Part shown: one piece after another, positions 32,711 to 40,366 of the stretch
How positions within the stretch are numbered: position 1 is the first letter of the stretch
Layout of the letters: each line of letters starts with the position of its first letter
Source of the DNA: Deinococcus sp. LM3
Lineage (GTDB): Bacteria > Deinococcota > Deinococci > Deinococcales > Deinococcaceae
Assembly: GCF_002017875.1 (NCBI RefSeq)
Contig: NZ_MUFV01000003.1
Location: 94,001 to 158,000 of the forward strand
Direction of reading: 5' to 3'
DNA: 64,000 nucleotides
Program-made: the position numbers and the translations under genes
Notes under the pieces: generated by a model
What the model saw: the letters and a program-made list of their open reading frames with translations, nothing else
The model's database searches: none
What the model was told of the DNA's origin: nothing

Positions 32711-32830
32711 ACGTTGAAGCCAACATGACGAGTTTCCGGGAAAGCGCCGGAACCTCCCCATTCCCGCTCCAACGTACTTTTCCTGCTATGCGCTCCGCGC
32801 GGTTGATCTACAAGATCAACGCAGTGTACT
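32711..32830. repeat. Repeat family C, copy 1 (about 120 bp)
   Basis: It shares roughly four fifths of its bases with 43085-43204, from ACGTTGAAGCCA through GCGCCGGAACCTC and TTTCCTGC to GCAGTGT. No terminal inverted repeats and no coding frame common to both copies were seen. It may be a shared end of a lost mobile element. Confidence 0.65.
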
Positions 32831-32851
32831 TAAAGGCGCGTACACGGGAAG

Positions 32852-33014
32852 CTACGCAGCCCTGACCTGATCTGGAGGGAGTGAAGTGCGGTTCACGATG
32901 TCCATGACGGTGTTGTGGCTCAGACTCAATTCCCGGGCAATCTCCCGGTATGATCGCCCGTCCCCAGCGCGTGAGTTCCGTGACCGGCACGGCATGGATG
33001 TGGCGGTGGCGCGA
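32852..33014 (-). pseudogene. Helix-turn-helix fragment with a frameshift
   Basis: The minus strand encodes DGRSYREIARELSLSHNTVM in one frame and, just upstream in another frame, AVPVTELTRWG. Joined, they give a continuous HTH start typical of IS21-type transposases or similar DNA-binding proteins. The frame change lies near 32960-32970 and the reading stops at 32852. No further domain follows, so it is a decayed remnant. Confidence 0.35.
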
Positions 33015-33167
33015 CCCTCTTGCTCCGCCCTGCAGATCGGAACGGGACTTGATTGTATCCGCCACAGGATGGGTAGGGGCGTCCGGTTCGCTGACGGAAC
33101 CATCGAGGTCTCATCCGCACCACCCGCCGCTCTCCTCGTGCGGACGAGCAACGGCCCACCTGTTGCT

Positions 33168-33818
33168 TCAGCCTCCAGTGTCCTCACCCAGCAGCCCCAG
33201 ATCGATCGCTCGCCGCACCGCCTCGGTGCGGTTGCCTGCGCCCAGCTTCGCCAGGATGTTGCTCACGTGGACCTTCACGGTTCCCTCGCTGATGCCCATC
33301 TGCTGCCCGATGCGTTTGTTGGGCTGCCCGGCGGCCAGGGCCCGGATCACCTGCACCTCGCGCCCGGTCAGGGCGCCGCTGGGTTCCAGGTGGGCCGGCA
33401 GCCGCAACTGCTGCGCGAGTGCCTGCGCGACCCTGGCGTGAATGACCTTCTCGCCCCGGTGGACGCGCCACAGTGCATCCAGAATCTCGTCAATCTCCGC
33501 GCTCTTGAACAGGTAACCCGCCGCCCCGGCGTTCAGACCGCCCGTCATGTCCTCCACCTCCTCGAAGGTGGTCAGCAGCACCACCGGGGGACCATTCCTC
33601 CGGCGGAATTCCGCTGTGGCCTGAATGCCATCCATCACCGGCATGCGCACGTCCATCAGCACCACGTCGGGACGCAACTCGTCCGCGAGGTCCAGCGCCT
33701 GCCGTCCGTTCTCGGCCTGGGCCAGTACCCGAACGTCGTCTTCCAGGTCGAGCAGCGAGGCCAGACCCTGCCGCACGAGGGGCTGGTCGTCCACGATCAG
33801 GACCCGCAGCGGCGTCAC
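33168..33818 (-). CDS. NarL/LuxR-family response regulator next to the toxin-like locus
   Basis: The regulator begins VTPLRVLIVDDQPLVRQGLA, with receiver Asp56 in VVLMDVRMPVMDG and Lys in GYLFKSAEID. The LuxR-type DNA-binding domain is LTGREVQVIRALAAGQPNKR and GISEGTVKVHVSNILAKLGA. The GTG at 33818 overlaps the kinase stop by 4 bases; an ATG at 33848 is the alternative. With its kinase it is divergent from the toxin-like gene. The inverted repeats at 35125-35159 and 38025-38048 are candidate binding sites. Confidence 0.92.
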   Translation of the reverse strand: MTPLRVLIVDDQPLVRQGLASLLDLEDDVRVLAQAENGRQALDLADELRPDVVLMDVRMPVMDGIQATAEFRRRNGPPVVLLTTFEEVEDMTGGLNAGAAGYLFKSAEIDEILDALWRVHRGEKVIHARVAQALAQQLRLPAHLEPSGALTGREVQVIRALAAGQPNKRIGQQMGISEGTVKVHVSNILAKLGAGNRTEAVRRAIDLGLLGEDTGG

Positions 33819-35050
33819 GGTCGGGTGGGAAGGGGTAGGGTCAGACATAGCTCGAAGACCTCCTCGTCTTGAGTCACTTGGAGCGAACCGCCGAGCGCCT
33901 CCAGGCGCGAACGCAACCCGGCCAGCCCCGCGCCCCCACGTGGGTACGCCGTCCAGCCGGCGTGGGCGGGGCAGCGCGGATTGCGGACCGAAAGGCGGAG
34001 GTCTCGCCTGTCGTGGGACAGCCGGGCAGCCACAGGCTGAGCGGGCGCGTGCTTGTGGGCATTCGTCAGGGCTTCCTGCAACCCCCGGTACAGGGCGAGT
34101 TTGTGCGAGGACGGCAGGGCGGGTTCCTCACCTTCCAGGGTCAGCGTCACCGGGTCAGGCCAGGTCTGGCCCAGGTCACGCAGGGCCTGGTACAGCGTCC
34201 CGTCAAGTTGCGGTGCTTTCAGGGTAGACACCACCTCCTGAAGCTGCTCCAGGGCCTCGCCGCTGCGTGCCATCACGTTGTCGAGGGACACCGTGATCCG
34301 GGGGTCGGTGCCGCCTGCCCTCTGCTGCAGCTTGCGGACACGCTGGGCTTCGAGCCGCAGGGCCGTCAGTTGATGACCCAGCGTGTCGTGCAGTTCGCGT
34401 GAGAGGTGGGCACGTTCTTCCAGGGCCGCGTGCTGCAACTCCAGCGCCTGGTAGGCGTGCAACTCGCGGTAGGCCCGGCGCAGGGCCTCCTGCTTCTCCT
34501 CGTTCTGGAGCATGAACTCGAAGGCCGCGTAGGTGAAGCCGCCCTGGGTCAGGGTGACGACCACCAATCCCAGCAGCCCAGACCATTCGTCCGGACTGGT
34601 GAAGGTGGGCAGCGGGGGAATCAGGATGTAGGTCAGCAGACTGCCCACGAACAGCGCCGCGAACAGACCGAGGGTCTGCCGCAGGGTCAGCCAGTAACGC
34701 GCCACGATGGGCGTGACCATCAGGACCGCCGCCGGACGGTCGGCCCAGACCACGAGGACGGAGAACACCAGGGTCGCCAGGAGCAGCAGGACGATCTCGG
34801 GTCGTCCCCGCTGACCGGGCCGGATGGCCCACAGGACCGCCACGAATCCCAGTCCGGCGACCAGCAGGCGTAGCAGCACATGTCCGGCGTCCAGCAGGGG
34901 CAGCGTGCTGGTGTCCACTGGACTGATGACCAGACTGCGCAGGAAGGTGGTCAGGACGCCCAGCCCCGCGAACAGCACGATGGGTGTCACGCGGGGCCGA
35001 TAGAGAAACGCCCGGACCTCTGGTCGGTTCAGATACGCACGCGCCGTCAT
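33815..35050 (-). CDS. DesK/NarX-type sensor histidine kinase (HisKA_3)
   Basis: The 411-residue kinase has five or six membrane helices between residues 22 and 180 and little outside the membrane. A coiled coil (about 183-215), dimerisation/phosphoacceptor helix with His221 in LSRELHDTLGHQLTALRL, and a small HATPase (GLQEALTNAHKHAPAQ and GGAGLAGLRSRLEALGG) follow. Few external residues suggest it senses the membrane itself, as DesK does, or a membrane partner. It is co-translated with the NarL-type regulator. Its promoter region (35051-35203) is shared with the divergent toxin-like gene. Confidence 0.92.
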   Translation of the reverse strand: MTARAYLNRPEVRAFLYRPRVTPIVLFAGLGVLTTFLRSLVISPVDTSTLPLLDAGHVLLRLLVAGLGFVAVLWAIRPGQRGRPEIVLLLLATLVFSVLVVWADRPAAVLMVTPIVARYWLTLRQTLGLFAALFVGSLLTYILIPPLPTFTSPDEWSGLLGLVVVTLTQGGFTYAAFEFMLQNEEKQEALRRAYRELHAYQALELQHAALEERAHLSRELHDTLGHQLTALRLEAQRVRKLQQRAGGTDPRITVSLDNVMARSGEALEQLQEVVSTLKAPQLDGTLYQALRDLGQTWPDPVTLTLEGEEPALPSSHKLALYRGLQEALTNAHKHAPAQPVAARLSHDRRDLRLSVRNPRCPAHAGWTAYPRGGAGLAGLRSRLEALGGSLQVTQDEEVFELCLTLPLPTRP

Positions 35051-35124
35051 GGTGTTTCAGAGAGGTGAAGAGACAGCATGAAGGACAGTGTAGGGGGGCA
35101 GGATGAGGCCGCGCCTCTGCCAGG

Positions 35125-35148
35125 GGCGTATGTCGAAAGATATAGGCT
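35125..35148. promoter_or_regulatory. Shared operator motif, copy A (GGCGTAT-N10-ATAGGCT)
   Basis: The layout, spacing and core (TATGTC...GATATAGGC) repeat at 38025-38048. This copy lies between the divergent kinase and toxin-like genes, 56 bases before the latter's ATG. It is a likely binding site for the adjacent NarL-type regulator. Confidence 0.65.
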
Positions 35149-35159
35149 GACTATATCTT
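35137..35159. promoter_or_regulatory. Perfect 9-bp inverted repeat AAGATATAG-N5-CTATATCTT
   Basis: The arms 35137-35145 and 35151-35159 are exact reverse complements and overlap the right half of copy A of the shared operator. NarL-type regulators commonly use inverted heptamers, so this may be the second half of a composite site. It also contains TATA-like -10 candidates for the toxin-like gene. Confidence 0.55.
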
Positions 35160-35203
35160 CTGGGAGATGGCAGATGGGGAGAAGATGAGTAGATTGCTCA
35201 CGT

Positions 35204-35811
35204 ATGAAAACGAAAGCCCTGCTCCTGTCGGCCCTGATCCTCGCTCCCTCTGCTGGCGCTGCCGCTGTCCAGTCCGCTCCCGCACAGGAGTTCCGGGGGC
35301 AGACCAATAAGGCTCTGGCGGCTCCTGCCCAGGACCTCCGCGTGAGCTATGGCAACGCGGCGCTGAGCACCACGCCTGCCATCTTCGTCAAGTCCAACCT
35401 GCCCCAGGCGCTTAGCGATGAGGAACTGGATGAGGTGAAGGGAGAATTTGTGGTGCTTCTCCCTGCTGCTCCGGCGGCGGCGGGACCTATTTCAGCAGGG
35501 GCAGTGGCTGCGGGTGCAGCGGCTGTGGCAGCAGGGGCAGCGGTGGGAAGCTGGTTGGGCAATGTATTAAAATCGGATTCTGAAGCGCCTAAGCCTGCTC
35601 CTCAGCCCACTCCCAATAGCGATCCCAGCGACTTCACAAAACTTCGTGGAGGACAGGGTTATAAGGAAAATGATACTGGCTTGACATGGAAGAAGGACCA
35701 GCTTCACAAAGATCACTGGGATATTCTGATCGTAAGGGAGAGAAGGTGAAAGAGGTAGATTTTAATGGCAATCAAATCTGGCCTGGCGGCCCAAAGAACA
35801 AAAACAAATGA
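35204..35811 (+). pseudogene. Secreted toxin-like precursor (bacteriocin leader plus polymorphic-toxin-like tail), frameshifted near 35725
   Basis: From the ATG at 35204 the first frame gives 181 residues, ending at 35749. Visible parts are a signal peptide (KTKALLLSALILAPSAGA), a bacteriocin-leader-like motif at about 66-80 (LPQALSDEELDEVKGE), a Gly/Ala-rich hydrophobic stretch (SAGAVAAGAAAVAAGAAVGS), a Pro linker and the start of a tail (RGGQGYKENDTG, then LHKDHWDI). Just after HWDI the plus-one frame continues sensibly as DRKGEKVKEVDFNGNQIWPG and then GPKNKNK, ending at 35811 on the immunity ATG. HWD-x-D-x-G plus a Gly/Pro/Lys end resembles small nuclease tails of CDI/polymorphic toxins and colicins; the exact family is unknown. 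One missing T in the ATTCT at 35724-35727 explains the break. It may be inactive, phase-variable, or a read error. Confidence 0.6.
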
Positions 35812-35993
35812 CGCCTTACGAGAAATATAGAGAATTGCCGGAATGGGATATAATAGAACATAGATTGGAAAAACTCATTAACAATCAGGACGTAAAACTA
35901 TTTACTAACATTGATTACATTGTTGGCTATCTCATAGAGGGACTTATGAGGGAAGATAGTATTTCTATAGGTCGAGATTTAAAGGAAGAGTAA
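35808..35993 (+). CDS. Small putative immunity protein
   Basis: The 61-residue, acidic, helix-rich product (TPYEKYRELPEWDIIEHRLE at the start, then VKLFTNIDYIVGYLIEGLMR) has no membrane segment. Its ATG overlaps the end of the toxin-like tail by 4 bases (ATGA), the arrangement expected of a toxin-immunity pair. Base composition is strikingly AT-rich: 18 of 60 bases in 35821-35880 are G or C, unlike the flanking GC-rich DNA, which points to recent transfer. No database family is claimed; the role rests on position, size and composition. Confidence 0.6.
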   Translation: MTPYEKYRELPEWDIIEHRLEKLINNQDVKLFTNIDYIVGYLIEGLMREDSISIGRDLKEE

Positions 35994-36007
35994 ATAGAAT
36001 TAGCAGG

Positions 36008-36026
36008 CCTTATCGTCTCTATAAGG
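36008..36026 (+). terminator. Short hairpin after the immunity gene
   Basis: CCTTAT (36008-36013) pairs with ATAAGG (36021-36026) around a 7-base loop. It is weak and has no T-run. A consensus TATAAT follows at 36079-36084, so a new promoter for the downstream genes may start here, although no good -35 was found. Confidence 0.3.
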
Positions 36027-36197
36027 TCGGCAGCGACTGCGTTATCTGCCGCCGAACATTATCATAAAGTGAATACTTTATAATATGGAAGTGCTGATAT
36101 ATCTCGGAGGTGAGTTCTGAAGCCGGAATACAGCCATACCGCCATGTGCTGTACTCCGGCGTCTGCACGATAGTGTCCGCTGCCCTCGGAGGATCTT

Positions 36198-36656
36198 GTG
36201 GAGTTGCTCGTCTTTATCATCGTATCTCTGTTTGTGACCCCTATGCTCATTCTTTGGGAGTCATACAACAATGTCTACTATGTGAACCCTCGTCGCTTTC
36301 TTCCTGTCGCCATTGGCAGAGTTATCTTCCTTCCTGTGATCTTTCTTTTGGCGCAGCGAGTTTCTCCCGGTGAATACATGGAGAACATTGCTCAGGCGCT
36401 CATTCTCACGACTTCTATGGCACTCAGCTATCAGTTGTTCGCGCACCGTATCCACCCCCAGCAGGCTCCCTATCATCTGCGGGCCCATACACGTGCCCGA
36501 AAGCTCGCTCTGGCCGCCTTCATTACCTTGATCTTGGTCCTCCCAACGGCGCTCAGCGCTTCCGAAGTCATTCGCAGCGTACTGAGCTATGGCGTGATGC
36601 CTTCCATGTTCGCAGCCCTAGTCGCCTTCATCGGGAGGGATAAGCTTGCTCCGTAA
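36198..36656 (+). CDS. Four-helix membrane protein of the toxin-like locus
   Basis: The 152-residue protein starts at a GTG (36198) after GGAGGATCTT. It has four hydrophobic segments (ELLVFIIVSLFVTPMLILW; AIGRVIFLPVIFLLAQRV; ALILTTSMALSYQLFAHR; LALAAFITLILVLPTALS). No known family is recognised. It overlaps the C39-like peptidase gene by 11 bases, so the two are co-translated. An export helper or a membrane immunity factor are possible roles, but neither is shown. Its DNA is less GC-rich than that of neighbouring genes. Confidence 0.65.
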   Translation: MELLVFIIVSLFVTPMLILWESYNNVYYVNPRRFLPVAIGRVIFLPVIFLLAQRVSPGEYMENIAQALILTTSMALSYQLFAHRIHPQQAPYHLRAHTRARKLALAAFITLILVLPTALSASEVIRSVLSYGVMPSMFAALVAFIGRDKLAP

Positions 36657-37239
36657 GCGTTTTGTGGTCGCGCTGATGATCCTTTTCTCCTCTGCTTCCG
36701 CCGACTACCGCACCCTCCGCTACGCTTCCGTCGTTGGCCAGACCTCCGACTTTACCTGCGGCCCGGCGGCCCTCGCTACCCTGCTGACCCACTACTACGG
36801 GCGACCCGTGGCCGAGCAGACCCTCACAGAGCGTTCGGTGGCCGATATGCAGGCACGCGGAAAAGAAGTGGTGGAAGGCATCACCCTGCTCTCACTACGA
36901 AACGCCCTGGGGTCGGAATCCATTTCCTCAGCGGGCTACAAGCTCACGCTGGAGCAACTGCGCGTCGTGCTGGCGCAAGGGCTGCCGGTGGTAGCAAACG
37001 TCGTCTATCCGAAGGGGCACTACTACCTCGTGCTGGCGGTGGACGACCAGAACGTGCTGCTGGCCGACCCCAGTTGGGGCGTGCGGTCGCAACCCATCCG
37101 CAACTTCCTGAACGCCTGGAACGGCGTCGTCCTGATTCCAGAACCCTCGGAATCCGAAGTCACTCAGGCCCGGACCCAGGTGGCACTGCAACTCAGTAAG
37201 TACAGAGAACGCCTCGAACGCCTCAAGACAGGAGCCTGA
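36646..37239 (+). CDS. C39-like cysteine peptidase with signal peptide (double-glycine peptidase type)
   Basis: The 197-residue product begins at a TTG (36646) preceded by GGGAGGGA. A signal peptide (LRKRFVVALMILFSSASA) leads to a papain-like C39 domain: catalytic Cys in SDFTCGPAALATLLTHYYG, His in PKGHYYLVLAVDDQ and Asp in LADPSWGV. C39 peptidases remove leaders from bacteriocins and microcins. Here no ABC exporter is attached, so this is a stand-alone, exported form. The natural substrate is the leader-bearing protein encoded upstream. A coiled C-terminal tail (residues 170-197) follows. Confidence 0.82.
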   Translation: MLRKRFVVALMILFSSASADYRTLRYASVVGQTSDFTCGPAALATLLTHYYGRPVAEQTLTERSVADMQARGKEVVEGITLLSLRNALGSESISSAGYKLTLEQLRVVLAQGLPVVANVVYPKGHYYLVLAVDDQNVLLADPSWGVRSQPIRNFLNAWNGVVLIPEPSESEVTQARTQVALQLSKYRERLERLKTGA

Positions 37240-37241
37240 CC

Positions 37242-37994
37242 ATGTTCAAGAACAACCGATGGCGGGCGGGGCTACTGGCCTCGCTCGTCAGTTTCAGTGG
37301 AGCGGGCGCTCAGAACCTGCAACCCATTGACCCCCTCCAGCGGCCCCGGACGGGCGCGGGCAGCGCCAGTTTCAGCGTCAGTGCCGGATACGCCCCTGAC
37401 CTCCGGCAGACACCGGAGGGCCTGACTTCCAACGTCTCGGGCGGGCTGGGACTCAGCGCCAGCTACAACGTGACGGAACGCTTCGTGGTGACGGCCTCCA
37501 CCGGCATCGGCGGGGCAAGAACCGAGACCCTGAACGGTGACACCGTGGACGCGGCTTCCCGCCTGAACTGGAATGGCCTGGACGTGGGCGCGCAGTACAC
37601 CTTCGAGGGGCGTTACGCTCCGGCGCTGGGACTGGACGTGTCTCTCCCAGTGGCGGGCGGCGGCTGGGCTGTGACGGGCAGCGCCTCTGCCTCTGTGCTG
37701 CGCGACCCGGTCATTCTGGACGGCACGCTGGCCGCGACCTGGCGCCCGGAAGGCGCCGCGTCCGTCAGCGCCGGTGCGGGTGTGAGCTTCGTGGTGAACG
37801 AGGCCGTGACGCTACGGACCGACGCCGTTCAGAGTCTGACCTTCGGCACCCTGACTGTTCCCTCGACCACCCTGGGACTGGGCGGGGCGTACAAGATCGA
37901 CGAGCAGAACAGCCTCCAGGCCCGCACAACCCTGAATGTCACCGGGGGCCGCACGACCACCGGCCTGAGCGTGACGTACCTCTACCGCCCCTGA
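37242..37994 (+). CDS. Outer-membrane beta-barrel-like protein
   Basis: The 250-residue protein has a signal peptide (residues 1-23) and then a series of alternating hydrophobic/polar strands rich in Gly, Ser, Thr and aromatic residues (SASFSVSAGYAPDL, LGLSASYNVTERFVVTASTG, LDVGAQYTFEGRYAPALG). It ends in a strand of the form LSVTYLYRP. This is the pattern of a small barrel or autotransporter-like surface protein. It begins 2 bases after the peptidase stop, so it belongs to the same operon and may serve as the outer exit or anchor. No enzymatic motif is seen. Confidence 0.7.
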   Translation: MFKNNRWRAGLLASLVSFSGAGAQNLQPIDPLQRPRTGAGSASFSVSAGYAPDLRQTPEGLTSNVSGGLGLSASYNVTERFVVTASTGIGGARTETLNGDTVDAASRLNWNGLDVGAQYTFEGRYAPALGLDVSLPVAGGGWAVTGSASASVLRDPVILDGTLAATWRPEGAASVSAGAGVSFVVNEAVTLRTDAVQSLTFGTLTVPSTTLGLGGAYKIDEQNSLQARTTLNVTGGRTTTGLSVTYLYRP

Positions 37995-38024
37995 GGTCGG
38001 CTCATTTCCACTGCACCTGCATAC

Positions 38025-38048
38025 GGCCTATGTCTTTCGATATAGGCC
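38025..38048. promoter_or_regulatory. Shared operator motif, copy B (GGCCTAT-N10-ATAGGCC)
   Basis: Perfect 7-base inverted arms surround a 10-base spacer, matching the motif at 35125-35148 in arms, spacing and core. It lies 45 bases before the LolA-like gene. Confidence 0.7.
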
Positions 38049-38092
38049 GTTGGTGCATAGGCGGGGCGTGCATGGCCCGGTAGCGTCAGGGG

Positions 38093-38902
38093 ATGAAGAT
38101 TGTCCCCCGTCAATGGCTGTCCGTCGCTACCCTCTCCGCCCTGCTGCTTTCCGGCGCCGTGCAGGCCGGGGGAGCCGGTGCGCCGCCCGTGGCCCGCCCC
38201 GCTGTCCCCGCTGTACAACCTGCCCAGAGTCAGGCCCAGGCTGGCCGCGCTCTGCTGGACAGGGCGCTGAAGGCCAATGGCGGCGACTCTCTCCGGGGGC
38301 TGCGCACCATGCAGCAGCGCTCCGAGATGACCTTCGTGGACGCGCAGGGCCAGCCGGTGCTGGTACTGGTCAGCGTGGATTACGCCAACGGCTGGATGCG
38401 GGCCACCACCCTTCAGGGAGAGCAGGTCGTCAACGAGCAGTTCCTCACGCCCGAGGGAGCGTTCGCGTCCACCCCCCAGTCGGGCACGGTGCCGCTGCCC
38501 CGCCAGGAGGCCCGGAGCCTCACCGACGCCTTCTTCTACGGCGCGCCCGGCCTGCGACTGGGAGGCGAGGGCCGCGATTCGGTGAAGAACCTGGGCGAAC
38601 AGACCTGGCTTCAAGTGGAAGGCCGCGAGATCAAGGGCACCGTGCTGGAAGTCGTGACCAGGGGCGTGAAGGCAACTTACCTGCTGAACTCGCAGGGATT
38701 GATCGTGGCCGAGCGGTATCCGGTCGCGGGGCTGGGTGAGGTCATCTCGGTCTACGGCGACTTCCGGACCATCGGCGGCGTGCAGGTGCCAGGGACGACG
38801 CTGGGCTTCGCGCCAAACGGTGTCCTGCTTTTCGTTGCCAAGGACCTGGAGACCAAGCTCAACGTGACGCTGCCCGCGGACACCTTCAAGGTCCCGGAGT
38901 GA
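38093..38902 (+). CDS. Secreted LolA/outer-membrane-lipoprotein-sorting-like protein
   Basis: The 269-residue product has a signal peptide (about residues 1-25) and an Ala/Pro/Gln linker. The mature domain starts LLDRALKANGGDSLRGLRTM and proceeds through paired beta strands (MTFVDAQGQPVLVLVSVDYA; TTLQGEQVVNEQFLTPEG). This is the half-barrel pattern of LolA/LolB and related DUF4292-like proteins that carry lipids or lipoproteins. The fold call is moderate. It is preceded by shared operator copy B and coupled to the S41 peptidase gene (GTGA). Confidence 0.6.
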   Translation: MKIVPRQWLSVATLSALLLSGAVQAGGAGAPPVARPAVPAVQPAQSQAQAGRALLDRALKANGGDSLRGLRTMQQRSEMTFVDAQGQPVLVLVSVDYANGWMRATTLQGEQVVNEQFLTPEGAFASTPQSGTVPLPRQEARSLTDAFFYGAPGLRLGGEGRDSVKNLGEQTWLQVEGREIKGTVLEVVTRGVKATYLLNSQGLIVAERYPVAGLGEVISVYGDFRTIGGVQVPGTTLGFAPNGVLLFVAKDLETKLNVTLPADTFKVPE

Positions 38903-40137
38903 AGAGAGCGGCCCTGGTCCTGGCCCTCGCGCTGACCACCAGCGTGCAGGCCGCTCCGGCGCCCACCGTCACCGCCCAGGACCTGTTCGACGAGGTGATC
39001 TACCAGCTCGCCTCCTTCTACAACGGGCCGTCCGATGTGCGGGCCAGCGACCTGCGCCGCAAATACCTGCCGGAGGTGCAGAAGCTCTGCGGCGGCCAGC
39101 CCGACTGTGCGGCGGCGCAGGCGTACCCCCTGCTGGGGCGGTTGCTGGGCGACCTGAAGGACGCGCACACCAACCTCTACACGCCGTCCCAGTTGGAGGA
39201 GGTCGGCAGGCTCCTGCTGGGTGAACAGGGACAGCGCCGGACCTTCGGGGCCGTCACCGAGGCTATAGGCACGGGTGGGCGCGTGGTGCTGGAGGTGCTG
39301 CCCGGCTCGGCCGCCGAGCGGGCCGGGTGGAAGGCCGGGGACGTGCTGCGGCGGGTGAATGGCGTGGTGCTGGACGGTCAGGCCGGACAGGCCGCCCTGG
39401 GCCGGGCGTCGGCCCGGGGGACACCCGCCCGCTTCGAGGGAACGCGGCAGGGAACAACGGTGAAGACGACGCTCACGGCGGCTCCCCTTCAGGTGACGCC
39501 GGTCAGCCTGAGCCTGCGCGCCGATGGTCTGGCGGTGCTGCGTCTGCGACACTTCAACTCGCCGGGCGTGGGGCAGCAGGTCCACGACGCCCTGCGGAAA
39601 GTGCAGGCGGCGGGAATGAAGGGTGTCATCCTGGACCTGCGCTGGAACAGTGGCGGACGCGTCGACGAGTTCATGCTGAGTGCCGGGGCGTTCACCGACC
39701 CCGCGCCGCTGTTCCTGAAGACCCGCGTGGATACGGCGAAGATCGGGTACGGCGCGGGCCGCTACCTGGTGAACGACAAGGCGCAGGAACAGCCCAGCAT
39801 CAAGACGCCGGTCCGGTACACGGGGCCGCTGGCGGTGCTGGTAGACGAGGGCACGGCCAGTTCCGCCGAGTTCCTCACCCGGACCCTGCTGGGCCGCCCC
39901 TCCACCCAGGTGATCGGGGAGGCCACCGCCGGCGTGGGCGACACCGCGACCCGCTTCATTCCCCTGACCGATGGCTCGGGGTTGCAACTGACCTTCGCCC
40001 GGATGCTGGACGCCGCAGAGCAACCGCTGGGAGCCCGTATCACGCCGCAGGTGGGAGCCAGCGTGGACCTCGCCGGACTCGCCCGAACTGGCCGCGACAG
40101 CGCCCTGGAGCAGGCCGCCACGCTGCTGAGCAGGTAG
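38899..40137 (+). CDS. S41-family (C-terminal processing) peptidase with PDZ domain
   Basis: The 412-residue secreted peptidase has a signal peptide (KRAALVLALALTTSVQA) and a helical N-terminal domain. A PDZ domain at about 110-200 contains VLEVLPGSAAERAGWKAGDV. The S41 core has DLRWNSGGRVDEFM and the catalytic Ser region VDEGTASSAEFLTRTLLG, with TAGVGDTATRF after it. Tail-specific proteases cut proteins at the C-terminus outside the cytoplasm. It starts with GTG overlapping the previous stop and ends before a strong terminator. Regulated with the toxin-like gene, it could process or clear that locus's products, which is inference. Confidence 0.85.
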   Translation: MKRAALVLALALTTSVQAAPAPTVTAQDLFDEVIYQLASFYNGPSDVRASDLRRKYLPEVQKLCGGQPDCAAAQAYPLLGRLLGDLKDAHTNLYTPSQLEEVGRLLLGEQGQRRTFGAVTEAIGTGGRVVLEVLPGSAAERAGWKAGDVLRRVNGVVLDGQAGQAALGRASARGTPARFEGTRQGTTVKTTLTAAPLQVTPVSLSLRADGLAVLRLRHFNSPGVGQQVHDALRKVQAAGMKGVILDLRWNSGGRVDEFMLSAGAFTDPAPLFLKTRVDTAKIGYGAGRYLVNDKAQEQPSIKTPVRYTGPLAVLVDEGTASSAEFLTRTLLGRPSTQVIGEATAGVGDTATRFIPLTDGSGLQLTFARMLDAAEQPLGARITPQVGASVDLAGLARTGRDSALEQAATLLSR

Positions 40138-40150
40138 CACAGGCCCCTTT

Positions 40151-40180
40151 CCCTCTCTGGGCGGGTCTTCCCAGAGAGGG
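40151..40180 (+). terminator. Strong hairpin ending the toxin-like locus
   Basis: CCCTCTCTGGG (40151-40161) pairs perfectly with CCCAGAGAGGG (40170-40180) around an 8-base loop, 13 bases after the S41 peptidase stop. No long T-run follows. Confidence 0.65.
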
Positions 40181-40258
40181 CCACAAGAGGTTCTGCGTGT
40201 CCAGCGGCAGCGGTCTGTCACGGGTGGGGACTTCTGTGACGCCGAACCTCAAGGCGGG

Positions 40259-40296
40259 CAGGGGCCACTCACGTCGAGAGATGAGAGTGACCCCTG
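40259..40296. mobile_element. MITE-B remnant (38 bp)
   Basis: CAGGGGCCACTC at one end and GAGTGACCCCTG at the other are near-perfect inverted repeats and match the ends of the element at 9256-9419. The middle, ACGTCGAGAGATGA, also recalls that element's inner end. It is a deleted derivative in the gap before the transaldolase gene. Confidence 0.6.
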
Positions 40297-40366
40297 AGCT
40301 ACCAGCCTCAGCGCCTGCTGGGCCTTCCGTGCCGGGCCGTCACGTCTGGGCCGCCGTGCTGGGCCC

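Noticed and set aside
36062..36373. Small frames on both strands between the immunity and membrane genes
   Set aside because: They overlap one another, lack ribosome sites and end arbitrarily.
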